Notes: generated by a model from the letters alone, not told the origin. A DNA stretch of 42,432 bases from Rhodothermaceae bacterium (GCA_019634345.1 JAHQVL010000332.1:1-42432), one strand, 5' to 3'. Shown: positions 1 to 7,898, counted from the stretch's first letter. Numbers and translations are program-made.

Positions 1-2603
1 TGCGTTTCGGTTAGGTGTTTGAGGGCTCGCTCCAGTTCGTTGTTAGTCGCTTCGATGGCTTTGGCCTTCTCGCGCTCGGCGCGGAGGCGCTCGCGGGATA
101 CGATGCGGTTGCGTTGGAAGCGATTCACTCCGACTATTCCAACGACAAACAACAAACCATAAACAACAAACGCCCACACAGTGCGCCACCATGGGGGTAG
201 TATAGTGATTCCTATCGATGCTCCTTCCTCATTCCAAACCCCGAGACTGTTTGCCCCTTTTACGCGAAATGTGTATTGCCCTGGATCAAGATTTGTATAA
301 GTGGCCGTCCGCCGAGTACCGGCTTGTACCCAGTTCTCATCATAGTTCTCCAATTTATAGGAGTAGGTGTTGGCTTCTGGGTTTTCGAAATCTAAGACAG
401 AAAACTCTAAGGTTATATCTCGTTCTTCAAAGGATAACCTTACGTTTTCAGCTAAAGATATAGGTTTGCTCAAAGGAGATTCACCTGTTATATCAACAGA
501 AAGGTTATCTATGAGTAAGTCTGTTAACACAAGAGGTGGTACTAAGGAGTTAGGTTCAAAGAGATCAGGAGAAATCTGTAGCAATCGCCCCAGGCTTGCT
601 ATATAGAAATGACCCCGTGAGCTTACCAACGTTCTGTTAAAGGCTGTCGAAAAGGGTTTTCCATCAAACTCTCCTGGAAGGGACAAAAAAGTCATCGTCT
701 CATCATTAGGATCCAATCGGACCAGCTTACTCGCTGTCCCAAACCAGAGGTAACCTTCATGATCTAGAAGTGGACCAGTTACATGATAGTTGGGAAGCCC
801 TCGATCTAATCCAAATACTTTTTCTATCTCCTGTTCATTTTTAAGTTTAATTAGTCCTCCCTGAAAGGTACCCACCCAAAAATCACCATTTTTATCTTCA
901 ACCCACCAATCTGCCCTATGACCATTCGTTGTATAATATGACAATGTTCTTTTCTTCACATCATACCTTGCCAGGTATATGCTATCATCGGTATACGTAT
1001 TAAACCATATACCTCCATCCGAATCTTCACCAAGGATACGACTGACCTGTCGATCATCAAAAGTGTAAACGGACTTGATCGTTCCACTTTCAGAATCGTA
1101 CTTGCACAAATCATTACAGCTAAACCAAATATTGCCTAATCTATCCTCGAAAGGATCCGATCTTAACTGAAATCCATCAGGTACTGTAATTTGCTTCTGT
1201 GCATCAGTTGTGGGATTAAAGTATATCCACTCTTGATCCTCCATTACAAGTAAGATAGACGTACCCACTACGAACGCTTCCCTGAATGAGGATAGGTTAT
1301 AGGGCTTTAGTCTTTCTCTCAAATTTGCTCTTTCAATTATCTCACCTTTTGCTGGATCCAGTAGATCGTAGGTATAATCAGAATAGTGCAGCCGAATAGT
1401 GCCATCCTCATTCTCTCCAAGTACACCTATTTGATTTTGACTGAGTCCCCTATTGGTGCCGCCCGGTGTGTAATGTGTCAGCCAAGTTTTTTTAAATCGA
1501 ATTTTATGCGCTCCTCCACTAGTTGAAGTCGCCCAAATCACCCCTGTATCATCTTCAGCAAAACCCCATGATTGTTGGTTCTTCAAACGAGGCATGGAGC
1601 TCGCGCCATCGTTGTAGAAATTGAGTTGATGCGAAGTGAGATTTAAACGAAAAAGCCCAATAGTTGAACTAATCCACAAATGCCCTGGATTTTGTTTTGC
1701 TTCGAACAGATGAAGTGTAGCCCATGCTGCATCTGTCCAAGATTCAAAATTGTCTGTTTGGGCTCTCAAGATACCCCCGCTTTCGGCAGGATCCAGGTTA
1801 AATCGCTCAAATGACTCAGTGGCTTCGTCAAAGCGATGAAGTACCCCTTTTGCAGTTGTAATCCAAATATCTCCCCGACTATCTTGAAGTATATAATGAA
1901 CGCTGTTGTGATATAAACTTTTAGGGTCTTCAGCATTGTGTGTATAGTGAGTAAAGGACCCTGTTTGGGGGTCATACCTGAAGACACCCTTGTTATTCTC
2001 TGTTCCGATCCACAACCGCCCAACCTTGTCCTCGACAATACTCACAATCCAACTGTCTTTAAGTATCGAAGGATCATTGGTAGGGTGTACATAATGACTA
2101 AACGTTCCGGACTCAACATCAAACTGATCTAATCCTTTTTGGCTGCCCACCCAGAAGGTGCCCCTTCGATCCTCAAACAAGACACTAATTTGCCCTATTG
2201 AAATACTTGTTTCATCCTTAGGATCGTGCTCAAAACGAGTGAATGTGTTCGATTCTCTGTTAAATCGGTTTATTCCATCACTGTATGTACCAATCCAAAG
2301 ATCACCTCTACTATCTTCATAAAACGTTTCAATCCAAGATCCAGAAATGGAAGTTGAGTCATTAGGATCATGCACAAATATTTCAAACTCATACCCGTCG
2401 TATTTATACAGGCCGCTGAAGGTACCAAACCACATATATCCAAAGCGATCCTGAAAAACGGCCCCTCCCCCGTCCAGTTCTATTCCTCCCGCCTCGTTGA
2501 ACCATTCTATTTCGATATCTGGACTTTGTGCATAGGCTCCAGCAGTGGATAGAAATGCCAATAAAACCGTTTCAAGAATTAACCGGGACCAAATCTTTTG
2601 CAT
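1..2603 (-). CDS. Regulator-propeller sensor histidine kinase, C-terminus beyond the left edge
   Basis: The minus strand is open from ATG at 2603 to the left edge (867 codons, no stop), so only the sensor part is present. A signal peptide opens the protein (about residues 1-23, ending near AYAQ). It is followed by many two-component regulator propeller (Reg_prop) blades of the form EDxxGxLWIGT, e.g. DRFGYMWFGT, DSRGDLWIGT, DKVGRLWIGT, DSRGDIWITT and DHEGYLWFGT. A Y_Y_Y-type Ig-like domain comes next (NTYSYKLENYDENWV, then YTNLDPGQYTFRVKGAN), then one transmembrane helix (WRTVWAFVVYGLLFVVGIVG). A charged coiled-coil linker ends at KHLTET, which in this family leads into the HisKA dimerisation domain. 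The expected role is a periplasmic ligand sensor phosphorylating a response regulator, often for polysaccharide or nutrient genes. The kinase domain lies outside the window, so kinase versus hybrid kinase is undecided. Confidence 0.88.
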   Translation of the reverse strand, partial: MQKIWSRLILETVLLAFLSTAGAYAQSPDIEIEWFNEAGGIELDGGGAVFQDRFGYMWFGTFSGLYKYDGYEFEIFVHDPNDSTSISGSWIETFYEDSRGDLWIGTYSDGINRFNRESNTFTRFEHDPKDETSISIGQISVLFEDRRGTFWVGSQKGLDQFDVESGTFSHYVHPTNDPSILKDSWIVSIVEDKVGRLWIGTENNKGVFRYDPQTGSFTHYTHNAEDPKSLYHNSVHYILQDSRGDIWITTAKGVLHRFDEATESFERFNLDPAESGGILRAQTDNFESWTDAAWATLHLFEAKQNPGHLWISSTIGLFRLNLTSHQLNFYNDGASSMPRLKNQQSWGFAEDDTGVIWATSTSGGAHKIRFKKTWLTHYTPGGTNRGLSQNQIGVLGENEDGTIRLHYSDYTYDLLDPAKGEIIERANLRERLKPYNLSSFREAFVVGTSILLVMEDQEWIYFNPTTDAQKQITVPDGFQLRSDPFEDRLGNIWFSCNDLCKYDSESGTIKSVYTFDDRQVSRILGEDSDGGIWFNTYTDDSIYLARYDVKKRTLSYYTTNGHRADWWVEDKNGDFWVGTFQGGLIKLKNEQEIEKVFGLDRGLPNYHVTGPLLDHEGYLWFGTASKLVRLDPNDETMTFLSLPGEFDGKPFSTAFNRTLVSSRGHFYIASLGRLLQISPDLFEPNSLVPPLVLTDLLIDNLSVDITGESPLSKPISLAENVRLSFEERDITLEFSVLDFENPEANTYSYKLENYDENWVQAGTRRTATYTNLDPGQYTFRVKGANSLGVWNEEGASIGITILPPWWRTVWAFVVYGLLFVVGIVGVNRFQRNRIVSRERLRAEREKAKAIEATNNELERALKHLTET

Positions 2604-2785
2604 GTGGGATATTTCAAGATGGAATTACTATGCACCGTAATACTTCTTATAACCCTCATTTTAGCACATCCGGATCACCTTCGCAAAGAGGTTTATAGCT
2701 AGCTTGCAGGTTTTTAACATTTAAGGGGTTATATCTACTCCGCTCAAGCGTCTATTGGGTAAACAATTCTTTTTTTACTTCGTAA

Positions 2786-2914
2786 ATACAATCGTATATA
2801 CTCTTAGATGGACTTTGTCTTGTCTTTACTGAACGCGAAGAACGTATCCGAATAATTTCTGCCCGGCCAGCAAGTAAATCAGAGCGAAATCGGTACTATG
2901 AAACGATACGATAA
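2786..2914 (+). pseudogene. brnT: 3' remnant of a BrnT-type toxin gene
   Basis: In this frame the sequence reads LLDGLCLVFTEREERIRIIS, followed by ARPASKSERNRYYE and a stop at 2912-2914. This matches the conserved C-terminal part of BrnT RelE-like ribonuclease toxins (VxFTERxxRIRIISARxAxxxERxxYE). The frame closes with TAA at 2783-2785, there is no usable start codon, and the N-terminal half of the toxin, which carries much of the active site, is absent. The remnant overlaps the start of the downstream antitoxin by 17 bases, the usual brnT-brnA arrangement. The family assignment of this tail is a reading by eye and rests on about 40 codons. Confidence 0.72.
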
Positions 2915-3167
2915 AGAACTTACCTCCAAAGAGCTCGCTGCTCTATCCGATGAAGAGATTGACTTTTCGGACATACCTGAACTCGACGATACGTTTTGGG
3001 AAAATGCGAAAGCTTTTGAACCCAAAAAGAAAAAGTCAATCTCACTCCGCATCGATGAGGACGTACTCGCCTTCTTCCAACAAGACGGCCCTGGATACCA
3101 ATCGCGTATCCATGCCGTACTAAAAGCTTACACCCAAGCAATGCAAGCCAAGCACCCAAAACCTTGA
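2898..3167 (+). CDS. brnA: BrnA-family antitoxin (solitary)
   Basis: An 89-residue protein typical of BrnA antitoxins (type II toxin-antitoxin). It has an acidic N-terminal toxin-binding part (SDEEIDFSDIPELDDTFW) and a C-terminal DNA-binding ribbon-helix-helix part (KKKKSISLRIDEDVLAFFQQ, then GPGYQSRIHAVLKAYTQAM). In complete systems BrnA neutralises the BrnT ribonuclease and represses the operon promoter. Here the toxin gene just upstream is truncated, so the protein is an orphan antitoxin that may be decaying or may cross-regulate another BrnT. No clear Shine-Dalgarno site is visible; the start overlaps the toxin remnant, consistent with former translational coupling. The stop codon lies inside a heptad repeat tract. 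Confidence 0.85.
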   Translation: MKRYDKELTSKELAALSDEEIDFSDIPELDDTFWENAKAFEPKKKKSISLRIDEDVLAFFQQDGPGYQSRIHAVLKAYTQAMQAKHPKP

Positions 3168-3200
3168 ACCCAAAACCTGGAACCTGAAACCCTAAACGGT
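3159..3200. repeat. Heptad repeat tract 1 (AAACCYN-type)
   Basis: Six consecutive 7-base units can be read: AAACCTT, GAACCCA, AAACCTG, GAACCTG, AAACCCT, AAACGGT. The tract covers the last codons of the antitoxin gene and the stop codon of mscS (TAG on the minus strand at 3192-3194), so it sits exactly at a convergent gene junction. The same kind of unit recurs at 14610-14686 and 16563-16653. Confidence 0.7.
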
Positions 3201-4304
3201 AACCTCCTCCCCCCACTTCTCATCCCTGAGATACACCGTTCGCGTCGGAAAGGCCATCTCTAGACCTAGTTCCTCTACCAAATCCATTATTTGAAGCATG
3301 AGATTTTCTCGCGCCTTGAGCCATTCGACCCATACCGATGTGCTGGTGAAGCAGTAAAACTGGACGTTGAGGCTCGAATCGGCGAATTCTACAAAATGGA
3401 CAAAGTGGAAATTCTGATCGATGACGGGGTGTTCTTCCAACAGCTTTCGCGCACCGGCCAAGAAGTCTTGCATCTTACTTGAACTGGTTTCATAAGAAAG
3501 TCCGACGGTCATTTTGATGCGGCGGATGGATCGCTGGGAATAATTCCGAATCGGGGTTGTGGTGAACATCTTGTTGGGAATGACCACCATGGCCTTATCA
3601 AACTGCCGAATGCGTGTTGTGCGAAACCCAACTTCTTCAATCGTCCCCTCTACCCCATCCAGCTCAACCCAGTCCCCCACTTGAAACGGTTTATCCGTAA
3701 ACACGACCACAGACCCAAAGAAATTGGACACGGTGTCCTGCGCAGCCAATGCCAGTGCCAACCCACCAATTCCCAGGCTGGCGACGATGCTGGTCACGGA
3801 ATACCCCAGGTTTTGGATGATCCATACACCAGCGATAATCGCAAGGAATAGCTTCAAAGATTTACGCAGCATGGGGACCAGCAAGTCATCAATCTTCGAC
3901 TCCGTCCCTGCTGCTCGGCGGGACATGCCGTTGCCCAATACCTCGATCAGCGCAAACCCAACCCAAACGAGCCCGATAGCAACGGCAGCACTTAATCCGT
4001 TATAAATGTATCCCCTGATGTCGAGCGGCTCTGTGGGTAAGTCTAGCAGAAGGACCGCTCCATGCCAGAGAATTATTTGTGCAACGAGGGCGAGCGGACG
4101 CGGGACGTAGCGGGCGATATCGTCGTCCCATTGATTCTTGCTTTTATCTGCTCGTCGCTTAATAATCCCGTTAAAAATTCCTGTTATGATCCGCCGGCTC
4201 AAGAACCCTAAGAAAATGATCACCAGCGCAGCGCCTAATTTCCAGACGGATACGCCCCATAATATCTGCTCGCTAAGTATGCCCAAATCCAGTTGTGAAT
4301 CCAT
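3192..4304 (-). CDS. mscS: MscS-family small-conductance mechanosensitive channel
   Basis: A 370-residue membrane protein that opens under membrane tension and releases solutes in hypo-osmotic shock. Four or five membrane helices are visible (VWKLGAALVIIFLGFL, RPLALVAQIILWHGAVLLLD, AVAIGLVWVGFALIEVLG, LKLFLAIIAGVWIIQNLG). They lead into the pore-lining helix with the family signature (ASLGIGGLALALAAQDTVSN, then FFGSVVVFTDKPFQVGDWVE). The beta domain follows (GTIEEVGFRTTRIRQFD, VVIPNKMFTTTPIRNYSQR), then the cytoplasmic alpha/beta domain. Length and number of helices place it nearer YnaI-like members than minimal E. coli MscS. It is transcribed toward the antitoxin gene and the two genes converge. 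I am confident of the family, not of the conductance class. Confidence 0.93.
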   Translation of the reverse strand: MDSQLDLGILSEQILWGVSVWKLGAALVIIFLGFLSRRIITGIFNGIIKRRADKSKNQWDDDIARYVPRPLALVAQIILWHGAVLLLDLPTEPLDIRGYIYNGLSAAVAIGLVWVGFALIEVLGNGMSRRAAGTESKIDDLLVPMLRKSLKLFLAIIAGVWIIQNLGYSVTSIVASLGIGGLALALAAQDTVSNFFGSVVVFTDKPFQVGDWVELDGVEGTIEEVGFRTTRIRQFDKAMVVIPNKMFTTTPIRNYSQRSIRRIKMTVGLSYETSSSKMQDFLAGARKLLEEHPVIDQNFHFVHFVEFADSSLNVQFYCFTSTSVWVEWLKARENLMLQIMDLVEELGLEMAFPTRTVYLRDEKWGEEVTV

Positions 4305-4459
4305 CAGATTAGTTTAGGAATGATGTAAGAGATGAGCCGAATTAAACGGGTAGATAGATCTAATGCAATTACTATACATAAAAATCCTGTTATCCTTCTA
4401 AAAAGGTGGTGTGAAGGCCCCTTTCCTTCGCTTTTCCTAATGCACACCTACAAACAAGA

Positions 4460-4494
4460 CAAGAGGAGAAGAGACCTGGCCCCTTCCCCTCTTG
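4460..4494 (-). terminator. Hairpin terminator candidate downstream of the 4505-5158 gene
   Basis: On the minus strand, 11 bases after the stop codon, CAAGAGGGGAAG pairs with CTTCTCCTCTTG (12 positions, one G-T pair) around an 11-base loop. A T-rich but broken tail (TCTTGTTTG) follows. Position and stem suit an intrinsic terminator; the imperfect T-tract limits confidence. Confidence 0.5.
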
Positions 4495-4504
4495 TTTGTT
4501 TAAC

Positions 4505-5158
4505 CTACCGAATTGGGACACCTAGTTTTTCCAATTGCCCCGGATCGTTCTTTAAAACGGCCCGGGCGATGGTAATGAATTGAAGTGCCCAGTCATCCAG
4601 CCGCGTCATGGCTGCTCGCCGCTGTGAGGTCATCGCGATGGCCTGGCCGGTCTGCCGTTGCTGAGCTTGAATGGCCTGGTTCAGCACATTCACTTCAGCC
4701 AGTCGGGCCTGCAATACGTCTGCAGTCAGGCTGACATCGGCAAATCGATCGAGTACATCGGGTTGCTTCATCGCTTCGCTGTAGAAGTGCTGGGCCTGTA
4801 GGACCAATCGATCTCTGATTGTCTCTGTTTGTTCATTTAAACGGAGTTTCTCAAAAAGGCCCGGGACTTCTTCAAGAACCAGTTTTGCAAACGCGCGGTC
4901 CTTGCGTAGTACACGTACTACTTGCCTGTATTTCGCATTCACTTCCCCGGTAGCTTCTATACGCGTTCCGTATTCGACTTGCTGAGTCATCCAAAATGCC
5001 CGTGCGGCATCTTCAAGGCCCAGCCCTTCCGAAAGGCGGTCTGCCGAGTAGCCTACATCGGCAAATGCTTCGGTCAATACAGCGTCGCTTTGTACAACCA
5101 TTATGGCGTCTTTGATAAACCCGAGTCGTTCGGGTATGCTTAGTTGTTTGTAGTTCAT
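4505..5158 (-). CDS. Uncharacterised helical cytoplasmic protein, 217 residues
   Basis: I do not recognise this family. The protein has no signal peptide or membrane segment and looks almost entirely alpha-helical. It opens with MNYKQLSIPERLGFIKDAIM and has many Leu/Ala/Gln heptad-like stretches (ADVLQARLAEVNVLNQAIQA, then QQRQTGQAIAMTS), suggesting a coiled coil or helical bundle in the C-terminal half. The ending RLDDWALQFITIARAVLKND is helical too. The start is supported by GGAG about 8 bases upstream (rc of CTCC at 5167-5170). A hairpin follows the gene, so it is probably transcribed alone. A helical-bundle scaffold or stress-related protein is possible, but nothing in the sequence fixes a function. 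Confidence 0.75.
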   Translation of the reverse strand: MNYKQLSIPERLGFIKDAIMVVQSDAVLTEAFADVGYSADRLSEGLGLEDAARAFWMTQQVEYGTRIEATGEVNAKYRQVVRVLRKDRAFAKLVLEEVPGLFEKLRLNEQTETIRDRLVLQAQHFYSEAMKQPDVLDRFADVSLTADVLQARLAEVNVLNQAIQAQQRQTGQAIAMTSQRRAAMTRLDDWALQFITIARAVLKNDPGQLEKLGVPIR

Positions 5159-5319
5159 GGTTTTTCTCCATAATTAAAGGGTTTGAGTTAATTGATCTCA
5201 TCGTGTGCTGTCCGGACGCATTCAGATGAATATGAATGTGCACCTACGGCGTCTATGCCGGTGTACGCGTATCATTATACGAATCCAATGGTATGCCCAT
5301 ATAGTACATCTGGAGCAAT

Positions 5320-5682
5320 TTATTTCTTAAGTCTGCGCTTAAAGAGCAGTTTCGGGTGCGCCATGCTAGAAAAAGAGCGCAATGGGACCCAAATCAGAGC
5401 TACTACACCTGTAAATGTCTTGAACTGGTCTGATTTTGCGACATTTACTGATGTAAAAACCTCGGATTGATGCTGGGATACGATTTCTACGGTCGTAAAT
5501 GTCTTGGATTGATGCTGGGATACGGCTTCTACGGTCGTAAAAGTCTTGGATTGATGCTGGGATGCGATTTCTACGGTCGTAAAGGCCTTGGATTGGTCTG
5601 ATTTTGCACCATTTACAGTCGTAGAAGCCCCGGATTTATGCCGGGTTAAGACGTTTACGGGACTTGAACTACTCCTACTGCT
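5320..5682 (-). other. Start-less minus-strand frame through the repeat array (14-residue repeats)
   Basis: In one minus-strand frame the array is open from 5682 to a TAA at 5320-5322 (120 codons). It reads as 14-residue repeats such as KTFTTVEIVSQHQS, KTFTTVEAVSQHQS, KAFTTVEIASQHQS, GASTTVNGAKSDQS and EVFTSVNVAKSDQF. A more hydrophobic end follows (KTFTGVVALIWVPLRSF) and then a basic tail (FKRRLKK). The frame is kept open also in the divergent units, while the opposite strand has stops there. There is no ATG, GTG or TTG before the hydrophobic end, and the frame overlaps the end of wbqC one base out of register. It may be the 3' part of a broken gene, a frameshifted extension of wbqC, or chance openness of a 42-bp repeat. 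Confidence 0.4.
5380..5665. repeat. Tandem array of about seven 42-bp repeats
   Basis: Units begin at 5380 (degenerate), 5422, 5464, 5506, 5548, 5590 and 5632 (partial), exactly 42 bp apart. The core units at 5464, 5506 and 5548 are nearly identical (GGATTGATGCTGGGATRCGR, then TTTCTACGGTCGTAAA and a short variable end). The units at 5422 and 5590 are a divergent subtype sharing GGTCTGATTTTGC. The period is a multiple of three. The array runs into the last codons of the wbqC gene at 5655. The remaining intergenic DNA up to 5158 (5159-5379) shows no gene that I can support. Confidence 0.9.
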
Positions 5683-6311
5683 TCATTTCCATAATTACAC
5701 AACACGTCAAACGCAGTTATCTCTGGCTCAAAGCCTTCAAAGTGCTGCCGGTATCGAGGCTCATTGTATTCAAAACAGGAAATGGACGAAAGACCTTCCT
5801 TATCTTTGTCAAATGATTCTCTGGGTGACAGGTAGTGGTCAAAATCAAACTGCTCAAGAATGACAGGCAATGAGTCGCTTTTTCTCTCCAACTGTGACGC
5901 CCTCATCAATCGACATTTTATGCTGAACAGTTCATGAAAGAGCTTGATCGTAGACCAGGTTAAATCGCCCAACGTATTCCATTCCGATTCGTATAGTGAC
6001 GTAATGCGATCTTCGAAAAAAGGAAAATAGACCGTATTCCCGTAGTTGTATTGAAACGCACGCCGGTGCTTGGATTGCCATGCGGATCTGTTGTCGATTT
6101 GGGTTTTGCAAATCGGTGTGCCATGTTGCCGCCCCACGAGGGGAACCGATATCCAACTCCAACCGTGTGGGGTGCGGATACGTGCTCGATTTTGAAAGGA
6201 TTGCCGGCTGTACTGAAACGTATCCGCCACCACGAAAACATCAACATACTTCATTAAAGCTACGTAAGACAGGCGAGGCATGTATTCTGGAGGACGAACG
6301 GCAATTCTCAT
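5655..6311 (-). CDS. WbqC-family protein
   Basis: A 218-residue protein of the WbqC-like family, which is common in O-antigen and surface-glycan loci of Bacteroidota and has no firmly established reaction. Family landmarks are the N-terminal MRIAVRPPEYMPRLSYVALM, VDVFVVADTFQYSRQSFQNR and ARIRTPHGWSWISVPL, the mid-part SKHRRAFQYNYGNTVYF, and the C-terminal HYLSPRESFDK. WbqC proteins usually open with a MKVxIxQPxYxPxxxY-like segment, so ATG at 6311 is the natural start. Length is near the lower end of the family. The last codons overlap the 42-bp repeat array, which may have replaced the original 3' end. The start lies only 18 bases from that of the divergent glycosyltransferase gene, so the promoters must lie inside the neighbouring coding sequences. 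Confidence 0.85.
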   Translation of the reverse strand: MRIAVRPPEYMPRLSYVALMKYVDVFVVADTFQYSRQSFQNRARIRTPHGWSWISVPLVGRQHGTPICKTQIDNRSAWQSKHRRAFQYNYGNTVYFPFFEDRITSLYESEWNTLGDLTWSTIKLFHELFSIKCRLMRASQLERKSDSLPVILEQFDFDHYLSPRESFDKDKEGLSSISCFEYNEPRYRQHFEGFEPEITAFDVLCNYGNEAVGVVQVP

Positions 6312-6329
6312 TAGCTTTTAGTGTACTTC

Positions 6330-7400
6330 ATGGGTTCACAACTTGCCCTCATTGTAGCCAGTATACACATAGGCTTGTTGGTTATCTTTTTTTCCAACCT
6401 GTTGTATCTTCGCCGGCGTCCACGTCCGCAGCCGGAGAAGCCCCATCCCTTTGTTTCGATTATTATTCCGGCACGCAACGAAGAAGACAATCTGCAACGC
6501 CTCCTCCCTTCTATCCTGAGCCAAAATTACGAGACGTTCGAGGTCATTGTTTACGACGATGACTCAACGGACGGCACATGGAACGTTCTATCTTCATACA
6601 AAGATGCACGCGTACACATTTTTAAAGGCAACGGCCCTCCTGATGGATGGGTTGGAAAAGTCCACGCATTGTATCAGGCCACAAAGCATGCTTCAGGGAC
6701 CCATTACCTTTTTTTAGATGCGGACACAGAATTGGCGGATGCAGATGCTTTGTCCCGGCTTGTCGCTCAATATCAGCAGTTGCCGGCCAATAGCGTTATG
6801 ACAAGCTTGCCCAGGTATAAGGGCAACGGATTGTTGGTAGTCAGCCTTTTACCTAACGCAATCATGGCTGGCATTCCCTGGTACCTCGTCCGCCCCTTCC
6901 CTGCTTCTTCCCTGGGAGCCCTCAACGGCCAATGCTGGATGATCGACGCAGACAAGTATAAAACCCATGAACCTCACAAGGCAGTAGCTAACGAAATTCT
7001 AGAAGACGTGCTCATCGGCCGGTATCTAAAAAAGCTCGGGATCACACCTACCCTGGTCGATCTGCGTAGGGAATTGTCTGTTTATATGTACTCCAGTTTC
7101 CCCGACGCCTGGCGCGGATTCAGGAAAAATGCATTTCTTTTGTCAGGCGGCCATGTTTTATCTTTTCTATTCATTGTTTTCTTTTTCTCGATTGTCTATA
7201 TCTTTCCTCCTGTCATTGCCCTCTGGCTACTTCCTTTCGTTTTCTTAAATAAGTGGGTTACGGACCGGCATAGTATGTTTCCTTTTTGGCTTACCTTGTG
7301 TGCTCCGCTTTCGTTTATCCTCGGGCTGACTTTACAACTAGACTCTGCCTGGCATCATCTTAGCGGAAGAGTATCATGGAAGGGGCGATCGATACGATAA
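6330..7400 (+). CDS. GT2 glycosyltransferase, carotenoid/lipid-glycosylating type (CrtQ/CruC-like)
   Basis: A family 2 inverting glycosyltransferase of 356 residues with an N-terminal membrane anchor (LALIVASIHIGLLVIFFSNL). The GT-A domain follows, with FVSIIIPARNEEDNLQRLL, the DDDSTDGT nucleotide-binding loop, the metal-binding DADTE and the EDVLIGRYLK acceptor/catalytic segment. Two or three further membrane helices and a WHHLSGRVSWKGR tail follow. This layout, including the (S/T)GRxxxWKGR ending, resembles glycosyltransferases that add sugar to xanthophylls or related membrane lipids. No carotenoid genes are visible nearby, so the substrate is inference. ATG at 6330 is preferred over an in-frame GTG at 6321. 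The 3' end slightly precedes a small lipoprotein gene on the same strand. Confidence 0.85.
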   Translation: MGSQLALIVASIHIGLLVIFFSNLLYLRRRPRPQPEKPHPFVSIIIPARNEEDNLQRLLPSILSQNYETFEVIVYDDDSTDGTWNVLSSYKDARVHIFKGNGPPDGWVGKVHALYQATKHASGTHYLFLDADTELADADALSRLVAQYQQLPANSVMTSLPRYKGNGLLVVSLLPNAIMAGIPWYLVRPFPASSLGALNGQCWMIDADKYKTHEPHKAVANEILEDVLIGRYLKKLGITPTLVDLRRELSVYMYSSFPDAWRGFRKNAFLLSGGHVLSFLFIVFFFSIVYIFPPVIALWLLPFVFLNKWVTDRHSMFPFWLTLCAPLSFILGLTLQLDSAWHHLSGRVSWKGRSIR

Positions 7401-7420
7401 CCATTAACACGAAATACATT

Positions 7421-7870
7421 ATGTCTACCATCACACTATCAGTACTCCTTTTTCTGTGCTTTTCTCTGTCCATGTGTTCAAGCTCTAAGGAAGAAAACAT
7501 GGAGCCTCTGAGTGCTGCTCAGCAAGCAGACACCTCTGACGTCCCACCTATGCCGACTCCTCCAATTCCAATTGCACCAGGAACAGCCCAGATTACAGCG
7601 ACTATTGTCAGCACGGAAGAAACTGAATCGGGTATGCACTGCGTTCTCAAGATCGAGAAGGTGCACAAGTATGGCTCAAGCACGCCACCTCTGCCCTCGG
7701 GAACAGAGATAAAGGCCCTCATTGCGGCTCAACTCGTCGAAAATGATGACACAGAGCAGCCCATGATTGCCGCTGAAAACACCGTTGAAATCACATTAAG
7801 GCACATGGGCATGGCAAAAATGGCAGGTACCGACTCACCTGATTGGCAGGTATCGTCCATCAAACGCTAG
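7421..7870 (+). CDS. Small predicted lipoprotein of unknown function
   Basis: A 149-residue protein starting MSTITLSVLLFLCFSLSMCS. The hydrophobic segment ends at Cys19 followed by SSSKEEN, a lipoprotein-like arrangement, although Met just before the cysteine is unusual for a lipobox. A Pro-rich linker follows (VPPMPTPPIPIAP), then a compact beta-rich domain (AQITATIVSTEETESGMHC, VLKIEKVHKYGSSTPPLPSG). An open frame reaches back to 7376 inside the preceding glycosyltransferase gene, but the signal sequence argues for the ATG at 7421. No family was recognised. It lies between the glycosyltransferase and the secreted propeller protein and may share their transcript. Confidence 0.7.
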   Translation: MSTITLSVLLFLCFSLSMCSSSKEENMEPLSAAQQADTSDVPPMPTPPIPIAPGTAQITATIVSTEETESGMHCVLKIEKVHKYGSSTPPLPSGTEIKALIAAQLVENDDTEQPMIAAENTVEITLRHMGMAKMAGTDSPDWQVSSIKR

Positions 7871-7898
7871 CTCTATCCCCTGATTTTTTATTGTTTTC

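Noticed and set aside
2920..3216. Minus-strand gene opposite brnA
   Set aside because: Antisense to a well-supported antitoxin; low-complexity Gly/Arg composition reflects the opposite strand.
5464..5604. Plus-strand protein with GLMLGYDFYGRK repeats
   Set aside because: This frame is open only in the three near-identical units and has stops in the divergent units on both sides, with no gene context.
5380..5665. CRISPR array
   Set aside because: The units are contiguous 42-bp tandem repeats with no unique spacers between copies, and no cas genes are present.
7376..7420. Earlier start for the small lipoprotein gene
   Set aside because: It would put 15 polar residues before the signal sequence and lies inside the glycosyltransferase gene.
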